Assembly (NCBI GenBank): GCA_903952885.1
Contig: CAJBHE010000126.1
Coordinates: 1 to 6,004, forward strand
DNA length: 6,004 bases
Reading direction: 5' to 3'
Source: an uncultured Burkholderiales bacterium
GTDB lineage: Bacteria; Pseudomonadota; Gammaproteobacteria; Burkholderiales; Burkholderiaceae_C
Part shown: in pieces, positions 1 to 5,433 of the stretch
Numbering within the stretch: the first letter of the stretch is position 1
How the letters are laid out: each line of letters starts with the position of its first letter
The notes under the pieces: generated by a model
What the model saw: the letters and a program-made list of their open reading frames with translations, nothing else
Database searches by the model: none
What the model was told of the DNA's origin: nothing
Translations under genes and position numbers: made by a program

Positions 1-269
1 ATGGGCACGTGCGGGGCCACACGTCGCATGTGTTCCATCAAACGCTCAAGCTGGCCTTCGGCGCGGTGCGCCGCAAAGTAAGCAATTTGGGGTTTGAAGC
101 TGTTCACCACATCTGCCGTGGCGTCAACGATGGCCGCGCAAAAGTCGTAAATCTTGTTCGAGTCGCCCTTGATGCGGTCTGGGAACTTGGTCGGTTCTGG
201 GTCAAGGCCCACGCAGAGCATGGAGTTGTTTTGGCGCTCTGCGGCGCGGAGCATGTCAAGGAAGGTCAT
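1..269 (-). CDS. pyrF: Orotidine 5'-phosphate decarboxylase, N-terminal part
   Basis: This enzyme decarboxylates OMP to UMP, the last step of de novo pyrimidine synthesis in the cytoplasm. The first 89 residues are visible; the gene runs off the left edge. The start (ATG at 269-267) opens with MTFLDMLRAAERQNNS, followed by the phosphate/substrate-site strand LCVGLDPEP (residues 18-26, Asp23), the segment IYDFCAAIVDATADVV (40-55) and FKPQIAYFAAHRAEGQLERL (58-77, Lys59). This pattern is typical of the longer (about 270 residues) 'mycobacterial-type' PyrF common in Burkholderiales. The catalytic DAKRGD segment lies outside the window. No Shine-Dalgarno precedes the ATG. A TAAAAT box ends six bases upstream, so the mRNA may be leaderless. 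It is the last visible gene on the minus strand after the glycosylase gene, but the 265-base gap with its own promoter-like box suggests separate transcription. Confidence 0.95.
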   Translation of the reverse strand, partial: MTFLDMLRAAERQNNSMLCVGLDPEPTKFPDRIKGDSNKIYDFCAAIVDATADVVNSFKPQIAYFAAHRAEGQLERLMEHMRRVAPHVP

Positions 270-275
270 GGGTTG

Positions 276-281
276 ATTTTA
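276..281 (-). promoter_or_regulatory. Candidate -10 box of pyrF
   Basis: On the minus strand the hexamer TAAAAT lies six bases before the pyrF ATG. With usual sigma-70 geometry, transcription would begin on or within a base or two of the A of the start codon. No good -35 hexamer is seen at 16-18 bases spacing, so this rests on the -10 box and its position alone. Confidence 0.4.
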
Positions 282-336
282 GAAGGCTTGTATCTGGGGG
301 GTCTGGGCTCGCTGAGGGCAAAGGCAGTGGGCAGGT

Positions 337-473
337 TCCTCATACTGGGGTACCAGAAATCGTCACCTGCCCAATGCCTCTACCCACAGACTGCGGCTTG
401 CAATGTTTCAAACCAAAACAGTTGTGCGGCTTGGGTGCGGCGGCCGACGATTTCTGGTACCCCAGCATGAGGA
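337..473. repeat. Large imperfect palindrome between glycosylase gene and pyrF
   Basis: Bases 345-364 and 446-465 are perfect 20-base reverse complements. After one mismatch (344/466) seven more pairs continue outward (337-343 with 467-473), giving 28-base arms with one mismatch. Inside, pairing can continue in pieces: 370-374 with 431-435, 376-378 with 428-430, and an apical hairpin 404-408 with 416-420. A 9-base direct repeat TGCGGCTTG occurs at 392-400 and 425-433. The arms hold a central GGTACC. There is no T-run after either arm, so it does not look like an intrinsic terminator. No clear target-site duplication flanks the arms. It could be a miniature inverted-repeat element, a REP-like extragenic repeat, or a structured RNA in the udg-pyrF spacer; the sequence alone does not decide. 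The rest of the 270-534 gap shows only a seven-A run at 527-533 and the pyrF promoter region. Confidence 0.75.
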
Positions 474-534
474 GGCCGCCGTACCCAAGCTGTGCAACCC
501 TCTCCGGCGAGAAGTCTTCACGAACGAAAAAAAC

Positions 535-1422
535 TTACTCAGATCCCTCGAGATGCGCCATCGCCAAACAAAGGTCAGCCCACACCTTGGCCTTCTCTGG
601 CAAGTTACGCAGCACATAGTTAGGGTGATAGGTCACCACCACCGGCACGCCGTTGTACTGGTACACGCGCCCACGCAGCTTGCCGTAAGGCGTGCCTTCT
701 AACTCTTGCACGCTGTCGCGCAACAAGGCTTGCACCGCAAAGCGGCCCATGGCCAAAATCATTTTAGGTCTGAGCAAGGCCACTTGGCGCTCGAGGTAGG
801 GCAGACACTGCGCCACTTCTTCGGGCTTGGGGTTGCGGTTGCCGGGTGGGCGGCACTTGAGCACGTTGGTGATGTAAACGCCGCCGCCCTCCGCCGTGCG
901 TGCGCCAGTGCGTGACAACTTCATCGCGCCCAACATGTTGTCGAGCAGCTTGCCAGCTTGGCCCACGAAGGGTTCGCCTTGGCGATCTTCGTCCTCACCA
1001 GGTGTTTCGCCCACGATGAGCCAATCCACCTGCGGCGTTTCGCCTTCGGGTGCGGAAGCACCCACACCAAACACGGTGTGTTGGCGCGAGCCGCACAAGG
1101 TGCAGGCTTGGCAACCCGACACAGTGCTGTGCAAGGCTGACCAATCCATTTGGTCAATGCCTTCGGGGCGTTGAATGATGATGGGGACAGGCTCTGCTTT
1201 GGCCACCGGCGCAAGCATTTGGCGCGCTGCGGTTTCGTAGCCTGCGGCGGTGGCGATGGCTTGGGTGGCCAGCTCGCTGGCAGCGGAAAAGCTGTGGGCT
1301 TGTTCTATTTCCACCGCGGGCGCATCCATGACAGCCGCCTCAGACATAGGCGACCACACGCGCACGCCCATTTCGGCGAGCATGGCGCGTTGGCGTTTGT
1401 CGAGGTGCAAGGTGTCGGTCAT
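535..1422 (-). CDS. Family 4 (iron-sulfur) uracil-DNA glycosylase
   Basis: It should remove uracil from DNA, starting base-excision repair. The protein is 295 residues. The catalytic domain (about 95-292) shows the family 4 signature: iron-sulfur cysteines Cys104 and Cys107 (CQAC) with Cys190 and Cys206 (CX15C); motif A GETPGEDED (138-146) and GEPFVGQAG (149-157); VYITNVLKCRPPGNRNPKPEE (182-202); and motif B HPNYVLRN (266-273). Residues 26-95 are Ala/Glu-rich and look like a flexible linker. Residues 10-25 form a separate conserved-looking peptide (AMLAEMGVRVWSP at 13-25), resembling the N-terminus of the polymerase III psi subunit (see findings). The open frame extends to 1722, but the part before 1422 is the shadow of rimI. 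The ATG at 1422 is ten bases after the rimI stop, which supports co-transcription; no clear Shine-Dalgarno is seen. Older annotations call such proteins 'phage SPO1 DNA polymerase-related'. Confidence 0.93.
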   Translation of the reverse strand: MTDTLHLDKRQRAMLAEMGVRVWSPMSEAAVMDAPAVEIEQAHSFSAASELATQAIATAAGYETAARQMLAPVAKAEPVPIIIQRPEGIDQMDWSALHSTVSGCQACTLCGSRQHTVFGVGASAPEGETPQVDWLIVGETPGEDEDRQGEPFVGQAGKLLDNMLGAMKLSRTGARTAEGGGVYITNVLKCRPPGNRNPKPEEVAQCLPYLERQVALLRPKMILAMGRFAVQALLRDSVQELEGTPYGKLRGRVYQYNGVPVVVTYHPNYVLRNLPEKAKVWADLCLAMAHLEGSE

Positions 1423-1432
1423 GGGCAGTAGC

Positions 1433-1897
1433 TTACAGCTTGAACGACATGACCACCGCGTGCTCGCGTTGGCCGTGATCGGCGGGGTAATAGTTTTTGC
1501 GCTCGCCCACACGACGGTAGCCATAACGCTCGTACACCTGCATGGCGCGGGCGTTGCCCACGCGCACTTCCAGCCACAGCCATTGGGCTTGGCGGCTGCG
1601 CGCCCACACCGACAAGGCATCGAGCATGAGCGCGCCAAATCCTTGCCCTTGAAACTCAGGCGCGACGGTGATGTTGAGCAAGTGCACTTCGTCCACACCT
1701 TCCATGGCCACAAAGTAACCAATCAAGGAGTCGCCGCCCATCAGCGCCAGCAGCTGGTAGCCCGATTTGAGCGAGTCCGCAAAGTTGCCCCGTGTCCAAG
1801 GGTGAGCATAGGCTTTGTTCTCGATGCGCAGCACGTCGTCGAGCAGCGCTTCGGTCAGCGGCTCTAGGCGTACTTCGGGTTTCAAAACGGCACTCAT
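1433..1897 (-). CDS. rimI: Ribosomal protein S18 alanine N-acetyltransferase (GNAT)
   Basis: RimI transfers acetyl from acetyl-CoA to the N-terminal amine of ribosomal protein S18 in E. coli, and may have other protein targets. The 154 residues match the usual RimI length (about 150). Landmarks are IENKAYAHPWTRGNF (25-39), the GNAT core VHLLNITVAPEFQGQGFG (71-88) with the QxxGxG acetyl-CoA loop (QGQGFG, 83-88), LWLEVRVGNARAMQVYERYGY (107-127) and KNYYPADHG (134-142). Glu110 and Tyr122 align with E. coli catalytic Glu103 and Tyr115, so the enzyme should be active. Its ATG overlaps the tsaB stop in an ATGA, suggesting translational coupling. The tsaB-rimI pairing is widespread in bacteria, which strengthens both calls. 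The glycosylase gene follows after ten bases. Confidence 0.95.
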   Translation of the reverse strand: MSAVLKPEVRLEPLTEALLDDVLRIENKAYAHPWTRGNFADSLKSGYQLLALMGGDSLIGYFVAMEGVDEVHLLNITVAPEFQGQGFGALMLDALSVWARSRQAQWLWLEVRVGNARAMQVYERYGYRRVGERKNYYPADHGQREHAVVMSFKL

Positions 1898-2694
1898 TGA
1901 GCAGCAGCCTGTTGCGTTTTGATTTGCATCCGCTCATCCGTGGTTTGCGCTACTTTGTCGCGAATGTAGAGCGGCAGCGCTTCTTCGGGTGGTACAGCTT
2001 CGCCAGCCGCCCAAGCGGCGGGAGCGAGGCGCAACAGCGCGGCGGCGGTTGGCAAAGCCACTAACTGCGGCGCGGTCAACGCAGCGGGCCAACGGCCTAC
2101 GTAGACGGGCCATGCGTTGCCTGCGGCGATGAAGGCAGGGCTTGCTGTTTGCGCGACATCATTTATCCAATCAGCGGGCCAGTGCAAAGACTCGGGGCTG
2201 TGAAGCTCAGCCTCTTGCACGCAACGCCAAGTCCCCTGCATTTGATTTGATTCGCCTACTGCATCCACAGGGTGCGGCGTGAACTCATAGGCCGCCACAT
2301 ACACCTGCTCCATGCGTGCATCCATCACGGCCAATACGCGCGTCACAGACGGAGCGCCTGTGGATGCATTGGCCGCGCGCGCCTCTTCAGCCAAGGCTAA
2401 CAAAGTGTCAATCGGTAACACGGGTAAGTCTGCACCAAAGGCCAATCCCTGCGCCACCGAGCACGCCGTGCGCAAGCCGGTGAACGCACCCGGCCCACGG
2501 CCAAACACCACGGCTTGCAAATCGGTCAACGCCAAACCCGCCTGTTTCAAGAGCGCCAAGGTTTGCGGAATCATGTGCGTGGATGTGAGCGCGCCGCCCG
2601 GGCTGGTGTGCGTCCATGTCTGCGTGCCGCGTGCGACCGCTAGCGAAAGGGTGTCGGTGCTGGTCTCTAAAGCCAGCCACTGGTTGTTGTGCAT
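1894..2694 (-). CDS. tsaB: t6A synthesis protein TsaB (YeaZ family)
   Basis: TsaB is the ASKHA-fold partner that, with TsaD and TsaE, transfers the threonylcarbamoyl group to A37 of ANN-decoding tRNAs. It is a scaffold rather than the catalytic subunit. The 266-residue protein opens with LALETSTDTLSLAV (7-20), followed by HMIPQTLALLKQAGL (40-54, the TsaD-contacting helix region in the family), FGRGPGAFTGLRTACSVAQGL (64-84), PVLPIDTLLALAEEA (91-105), DARMEQVYVAAY (125-136) and a C-terminal PLYIRDKVAQTTDER (241-255). This is longer than E. coli TsaB (about 230), with inserts around 110-118 and 140-180. The ATG at 2694 is chosen because homology starts right after it. It has no convincing Shine-Dalgarno, and an extended -10 box ends six bases upstream. 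It heads a probable operon with rimI and the glycosylase gene, and is divergent from dacB. Confidence 0.95.
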   Translation of the reverse strand: MHNNQWLALETSTDTLSLAVARGTQTWTHTSPGGALTSTHMIPQTLALLKQAGLALTDLQAVVFGRGPGAFTGLRTACSVAQGLAFGADLPVLPIDTLLALAEEARAANASTGAPSVTRVLAVMDARMEQVYVAAYEFTPHPVDAVGESNQMQGTWRCVQEAELHSPESLHWPADWINDVAQTASPAFIAAGNAWPVYVGRWPAALTAPQLVALPTAAALLRLAPAAWAAGEAVPPEEALPLYIRDKVAQTTDERMQIKTQQAAAQ

Positions 2695-2700
2695 CCGCTG

Positions 2701-2709
2701 ATTATCCCA
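2701..2709 (-). promoter_or_regulatory. Candidate extended -10 promoter of tsaB operon
   Basis: The minus strand reads TGGGATAAT, an extended -10 (TG-n-GATAAT), six bases before the tsaB ATG. The expected start of transcription falls on the A of the start codon, so the tsaB mRNA may be leaderless. The -35 position, inside the first codons of dacB, has no good match; extended -10 promoters often lack one. Confidence 0.45.
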
Positions 2710-2714
2710 GCCGT

Positions 2715-2720
2715 GATAAT
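2715..2720 (+). promoter_or_regulatory. Candidate -10 box of dacB
   Basis: GATAAT lies exactly six bases before the dacB ATG (2727) and mirrors the ATTATC at 2701-2706, so the two -10 boxes form a small dyad with an eight-base spacer. No Shine-Dalgarno is seen between box and ATG. No strong -35 is seen at 16-18 bases. The whole divergent spacer is only 32 bases. Confidence 0.4.
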
Positions 2721-2726
2721 TTGTCT

Positions 2727-4265
2727 ATGACCTGCTCGCACTTGCCCTCTTTGCTCTCGCTCATATCCCGCATCAGCCCTTCACGCTGGCACTTGGTGCA
2801 ATCGCCTTTTGCCTATGCCTTCAAGATTGCACTCACGTTTGCCGTGATGTGCGCCGCAGGTTGGCATGCGCAGGCAGCCCCCAGCTCCAAAACCCTGCGT
2901 AGTGAACCGCCCAAGCACACCGTAGGCGACATTGGCCAACTCCCCGCCGAAGTCCTAGCTGCGCTGCAACGCGCCAAAGTGCCGAACGAGAACTTCCATG
3001 TGATGGTGGTCGACACACACACGGGTAGCACACCGCGCCTCAGCCACCAAGCCCAAGTGCGCGTGAACCCCGCTTCGCTGATGAAGCTGGCCACCACCAC
3101 TGCCGCGCTAGACACACTGGGCCCCGCTTTTGTGTGGCGCACGCCTGTGTACGTGGACGGTCCTGTGCGCGACGGCGTGCTGCAAGGCAATGTCTACATC
3201 AAAGGCAGCGGCGACCCGCGCTTGGTTGTGGAGCGTTTGTGGCTGCTGATGCGCCGCATTCAAGGCTTGGGTATTCAAAAAATTCAGGGCGACATCGTGC
3301 TCGACCGCAGCGCGTTTGATGTGCCCGCGCGAGACGCCGCCAGCTTTGACGGCGAGCCCCTGCGCCCCTACAACGCCGCGCCCGATGCGCTGTTGGTCAA
3401 CTTCAAATCACTGCTGATTCAGTTTGTACCCGACCGCGCTGCCAATGTGGCGCGTGTGCAGATTGAGCCGCCATTAGCTGGTGTGCAATACCCCGCCACC
3501 GTGCCGTTGAGCAATGGCGATTGCAGTGACTACCGCAGCGCCCTGCGCGCCGACTGGAGTGACCCCACACGCATCCGCTTTGCCGGCAACTTCCCCGTCG
3601 TGTGTGGTGAAAAAATGTGGCCCATCGCCTACGCCGCGCCACAGCAATTTGCACAACGCGCCGTTGCAGGCATGTGGCTGCAACTCGGCGGGCAGCTGAG
3701 CGGCCAAGTGCGCGATGGCAACGTCCCCGCCCACTTGCAGCCTACCTTCAGCGTGGAGTCGGCCACCTTGGCCGAGACCATCCGCGACATCAATAAGTAC
3801 AGCAACAACGTGATGGCGCAACAGTTGTTCCTCACGCTCAGCCAACAACAACGCGGCGTAGGCAGCTTTGATGCATCGCGTGACGTGATGCAGCGCTGGT
3901 GGCTCGAACGTGTGGGCGGCGAAATGCCCACGTTTGACAACGGCTCGGGCCTCAGCCGCGAAGAACGCATCAGCGCACAAGCCTTGGCGCGTTTGCTGCA
4001 AGTGGCGTGGGCCTCACCCAACATGTCTGAATTGATGAGCTCTCTGCCCGTCACAGGCCTAGACGGCACGATGAAACGCAGCAAAGCACAAGCCAGCGCA
4101 CACTTGAAAACAGGCAGCTTGCGTGACGTGGCGGGCGTAGCTGGTTTTGTAGACACCGAAAGAGGCAAACGCTGGGTGGTGGTGGCCATCCTGCACCACG
4201 CCAACGCTAATGCGGCGCGGCCTGCGCTAGACGCGATGATTGACTGGGCGTGTAAGCAGCCTTAA
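2727..4265 (+). CDS. dacB: D-alanyl-D-alanine carboxypeptidase/endopeptidase (PBP4, S13 family)
   Basis: This is a periplasmic low-molecular-mass penicillin-binding protein that trims the terminal D-Ala of peptidoglycan stem peptides and cuts cross-links. The 512 residues contain a secretion signal whose hydrophobic core is about 34-46 with likely cleavage after AQA (48-50). The three serine-peptidase motifs follow: SLMK (Ser117 nucleophile, Lys120), SNN (359-361) and KTG (461-463). Other family marks are FHVMVVDTHTG (90-100), VNPASLMKLATT (113-124), GSGDPRL (160-166), the large inserted domain typical of S13, and FDNGSGLSR (403-411). Cys266 and Cys293 may form a disulfide. The ATG at 2727 leaves an unusually long basic stretch before the signal core; TTG 2793 or GTG 2796 are alternatives but lack a ribosome site. 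The frame is open back to 2616, but that part overlaps tsaB. It ends 15 bases before the SemiSWEET gene. Confidence 0.95.
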   Translation: MTCSHLPSLLSLISRISPSRWHLVQSPFAYAFKIALTFAVMCAAGWHAQAAPSSKTLRSEPPKHTVGDIGQLPAEVLAALQRAKVPNENFHVMVVDTHTGSTPRLSHQAQVRVNPASLMKLATTTAALDTLGPAFVWRTPVYVDGPVRDGVLQGNVYIKGSGDPRLVVERLWLLMRRIQGLGIQKIQGDIVLDRSAFDVPARDAASFDGEPLRPYNAAPDALLVNFKSLLIQFVPDRAANVARVQIEPPLAGVQYPATVPLSNGDCSDYRSALRADWSDPTRIRFAGNFPVVCGEKMWPIAYAAPQQFAQRAVAGMWLQLGGQLSGQVRDGNVPAHLQPTFSVESATLAETIRDINKYSNNVMAQQLFLTLSQQQRGVGSFDASRDVMQRWWLERVGGEMPTFDNGSGLSREERISAQALARLLQVAWASPNMSELMSSLPVTGLDGTMKRSKAQASAHLKTGSLRDVAGVAGFVDTERGKRWVVVAILHHANANAARPALDAMIDWACKQP

Positions 4266-4280
4266 TTCAGAAAGACTTCC

Positions 4281-4556
4281 ATGAACTACACCGAATGGAT
4301 CGGCTACGCCGCTGCCAGCCTAACCACCGCGAGCTTTGTACCGCAAGCATGGCTGACTTTCAAGACTCGCGATGTGAGCGGGATTTCGTTAGGGATGTAC
4401 AGCGCGTTCACGCTCGGCATAGCGCTGTGGTTAGCCTACGGCTTGCTGATCGAAGCCTGGCCCGTGGTGATTGCCAACATCATCACACTGGGGTTGGCTG
4501 CCAGTATTTTGGCCATGCGCTTGCGCTTTGGGCGCAAGGCATCAGCGGCTGATTAA
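4281..4556 (+). CDS. SemiSWEET family sugar transporter (PQ-loop, 3 TM)
   Basis: SemiSWEETs are small inner-membrane proteins that work as dimers and pass sugars by facilitated diffusion; the substrate here is unknown. The 91 residues give three membrane helices at about 5-24, 38-56 and 60-79. The PQ motif is Pro21-Gln22 in helix 1 (SFVPQAW), followed by the loop KTRDVSGISLGMY (28-40), typical of the family. Trp50 and Asn66 align by position with the sugar-pocket Trp and Asn of characterised SemiSWEETs. The start ATG follows a modest purine-rich stretch (AGAAAGA) at a spacing of six. It lies 15 bases after dacB and is probably co-transcribed. Its stop TAA overlaps the stop of the convergent lipoprotein gene. 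Confidence 0.9.
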   Translation: MNYTEWIGYAAASLTTASFVPQAWLTFKTRDVSGISLGMYSAFTLGIALWLAYGLLIEAWPVVIANIITLGLAASILAMRLRFGRKASAAD

Positions 4557-4611
4557 CGCCAGCCTTGGGCGGTGGCGTTGTACAGGTAACTGGCAACCCA
4601 ACGGTTACCTG
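4541..4611. repeat. Three consecutive dyads at the convergent gene junction
   Basis: Around the overlapping stop codons lie three inverted repeats: 4541-4546 with 4548-4553 (ATCAGC/GCTGAT, one-base centre); 4555-4561 with 4573-4579 (AACGCCA/TGGCGTT, with a further GCC/GGC inside); and 4583-4590 with 4604-4611 (CAGGTAAC/GTTACCTG, eight perfect pairs). For plus-strand transcripts the last two follow the SemiSWEET stop directly and could end or protect the mRNA 3' end. None is followed by a T-run on either strand, so an intrinsic terminator cannot be claimed. The third lies in codons for AGNRWVASYLY of the lipoprotein. Confidence 0.45.
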
Positions 4612-5404
4612 CGGGTGTGAGATGGATGCCGTCGGCAAAGAGCATGGTGGTGTATGGCCTACTTGCAGCCGTTGGAACGCTATCAGCACAACCTGTAAAG
4701 ACAGTAGGGTCTCCACAAGCCGGCGTTGTCCCTGCAGGTGTATTGTTGAAACCAGTATCTGTAAACGGACTAAAAGTTGCGACAGATGTTGCTGTCAAAA
4801 ACAACGAGGTCACACCCGATGCATTGGCAAAAATCACAGAGTTAGGAGTTTGACCGCCGAACGCTGTGCTCACAGCTAGCAAGCTAGCTTCATTGAAAGT
4901 ATTCGTCGCAGTCGTGCTAACAACACTTGGATTGGCACGCCCCCAAGGGGTTCTAGACACATCCAGCACGGGCATAATCAAAATATGCTTTACGCCTGCG
5001 GTCTTTAGGCGCTGCACTTGAGTGACCAATGCTTGAGCTTCAGTCTCTGGATTAGCGTTTGATTTCACATCAAACGTACCCACTGCAATCACCACCAAGT
5101 CACTCGAGGAAAAACTACCAACTGAATCGATTTGAGCTGCCAAGTTGGCGGTGCGTGCACCAGCGGTGGCATAGCTCACCACATTAGACTGCCCAAAATA
5201 AGCTGCTACTTGCCCAACAACAGATCCTGTAGAGCTGCCTGGCTCGCGAACTGTTGCAGTTTCATCGTTATAGCCATCCCCCAACCCAATGACTCGCGTT
5301 GGATGAAACGGATCGACCGTGGTGCTTGCACCGCAGGCTGAAAGCAAGCCTACGAGAACAATGCTGCACAAGGCTTTGAGGGTTCGGCTGAAAATTGGGT
5401 TCAT
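4553..5404 (-). CDS. Secreted SGNH-hydrolase-like lipoprotein with degenerate active site
   Basis: This is a 283-residue predicted lipoprotein. The signal peptide (about 1-23) ends in the lipobox LSAC with Cys24 as the lipid-carrying residue, so it is exported and membrane-anchored. Remaining residues follow the SGNH/GDSL esterase layout: block I VIGLGDGYND (39-48), where Gly44 stands where the nucleophile Ser is expected; block II around TAGARTANLAAQI (80-92); block III VGTFDV (108-113), with Phe111 instead of Asn; and block V FADGIHLTPAGNRW (256-269), with Asp258 and His261 retained. Cys230 and Cys239 may pair. Asp112-containing GTFD is unusual. Activity is therefore doubtful, or uses a different residue. 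The ATG at 5404 is preferred over the in-frame GTG at 5407 because AAAGAGAG lies six bases before it. Codon use is visibly more A/T-rich than in neighbouring genes. The substrate is unknown. Confidence 0.8.
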   Translation of the reverse strand: MNPIFSRTLKALCSIVLVGLLSACGASTTVDPFHPTRVIGLGDGYNDETATVREPGSSTGSVVGQVAAYFGQSNVVSYATAGARTANLAAQIDSVGSFSSSDLVVIAVGTFDVKSNANPETEAQALVTQVQRLKTAGVKHILIMPVLDVSRTPWGRANPSVVSTTATNTFNEASLLAVSTAFGGQTPNSVIFANASGVTSLFLTATSVATFSPFTDTGFNNTPAGTTPACGDPTVFTGCADSVPTAASRPYTTMLFADGIHLTPAGNRWVASYLYNATAQGWR

Positions 5405-5410
5405 CACAGG

Positions 5411-5418
5411 CTCTCTTT
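5411..5418 (-). promoter_or_regulatory. Ribosome binding site deciding the lipoprotein start
   Basis: The minus strand reads AAAGAGAG, with six bases to the ATG at 5404 but only three to the in-frame GTG at 5407. This favours the ATG. It is the clearest Shine-Dalgarno-like stretch in the window. Confidence 0.55.
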
Positions 5419-5433
5419 GAGTTCCGCATTAGT

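Noticed and set aside
9..470. Plus-strand 153-residue open frame
   Set aside because: It is antisense to pyrF and runs on into the palindrome. The opposite strand encodes clear PyrF.
520..560. Intrinsic terminator after the glycosylase gene (seven Ts on the minus strand right after the stop)
   Set aside because: The T-run at 533-527 is present, but the only stems before it are four bases or fewer, too weak to call.
1423..1722. 100-residue N-terminal extension of the glycosylase frame up to an ATG at 1722
   Set aside because: It is rich in Cys, Trp and Arg and lies wholly inside rimI on the same strand in another frame. A better start with family-like sequence exists at 1422.
1250..1867. Plus-strand 205-residue open frame
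   Set aside because: It is antisense to rimI and the glycosylase gene, His/Arg-rich with no recognisable domain; a typical shadow in GC-rich DNA.
2616..2726. Upstream ATG at 2616 as the dacB start
   Set aside because: It would overlap tsaB by 79 bases and add a Cys/Arg-rich stretch unlike a signal peptide. The ATG at 2727 has a -10 box properly placed.
4617..4853. Plus-strand 78-residue frame with a signal-peptide-like start, antisense to the lipoprotein gene
   Set aside because: It looks protein-like only because it mirrors the Ala/Val/Thr-rich lipoprotein. It has no ribosome site or family resemblance and sits fully inside a well-supported gene.
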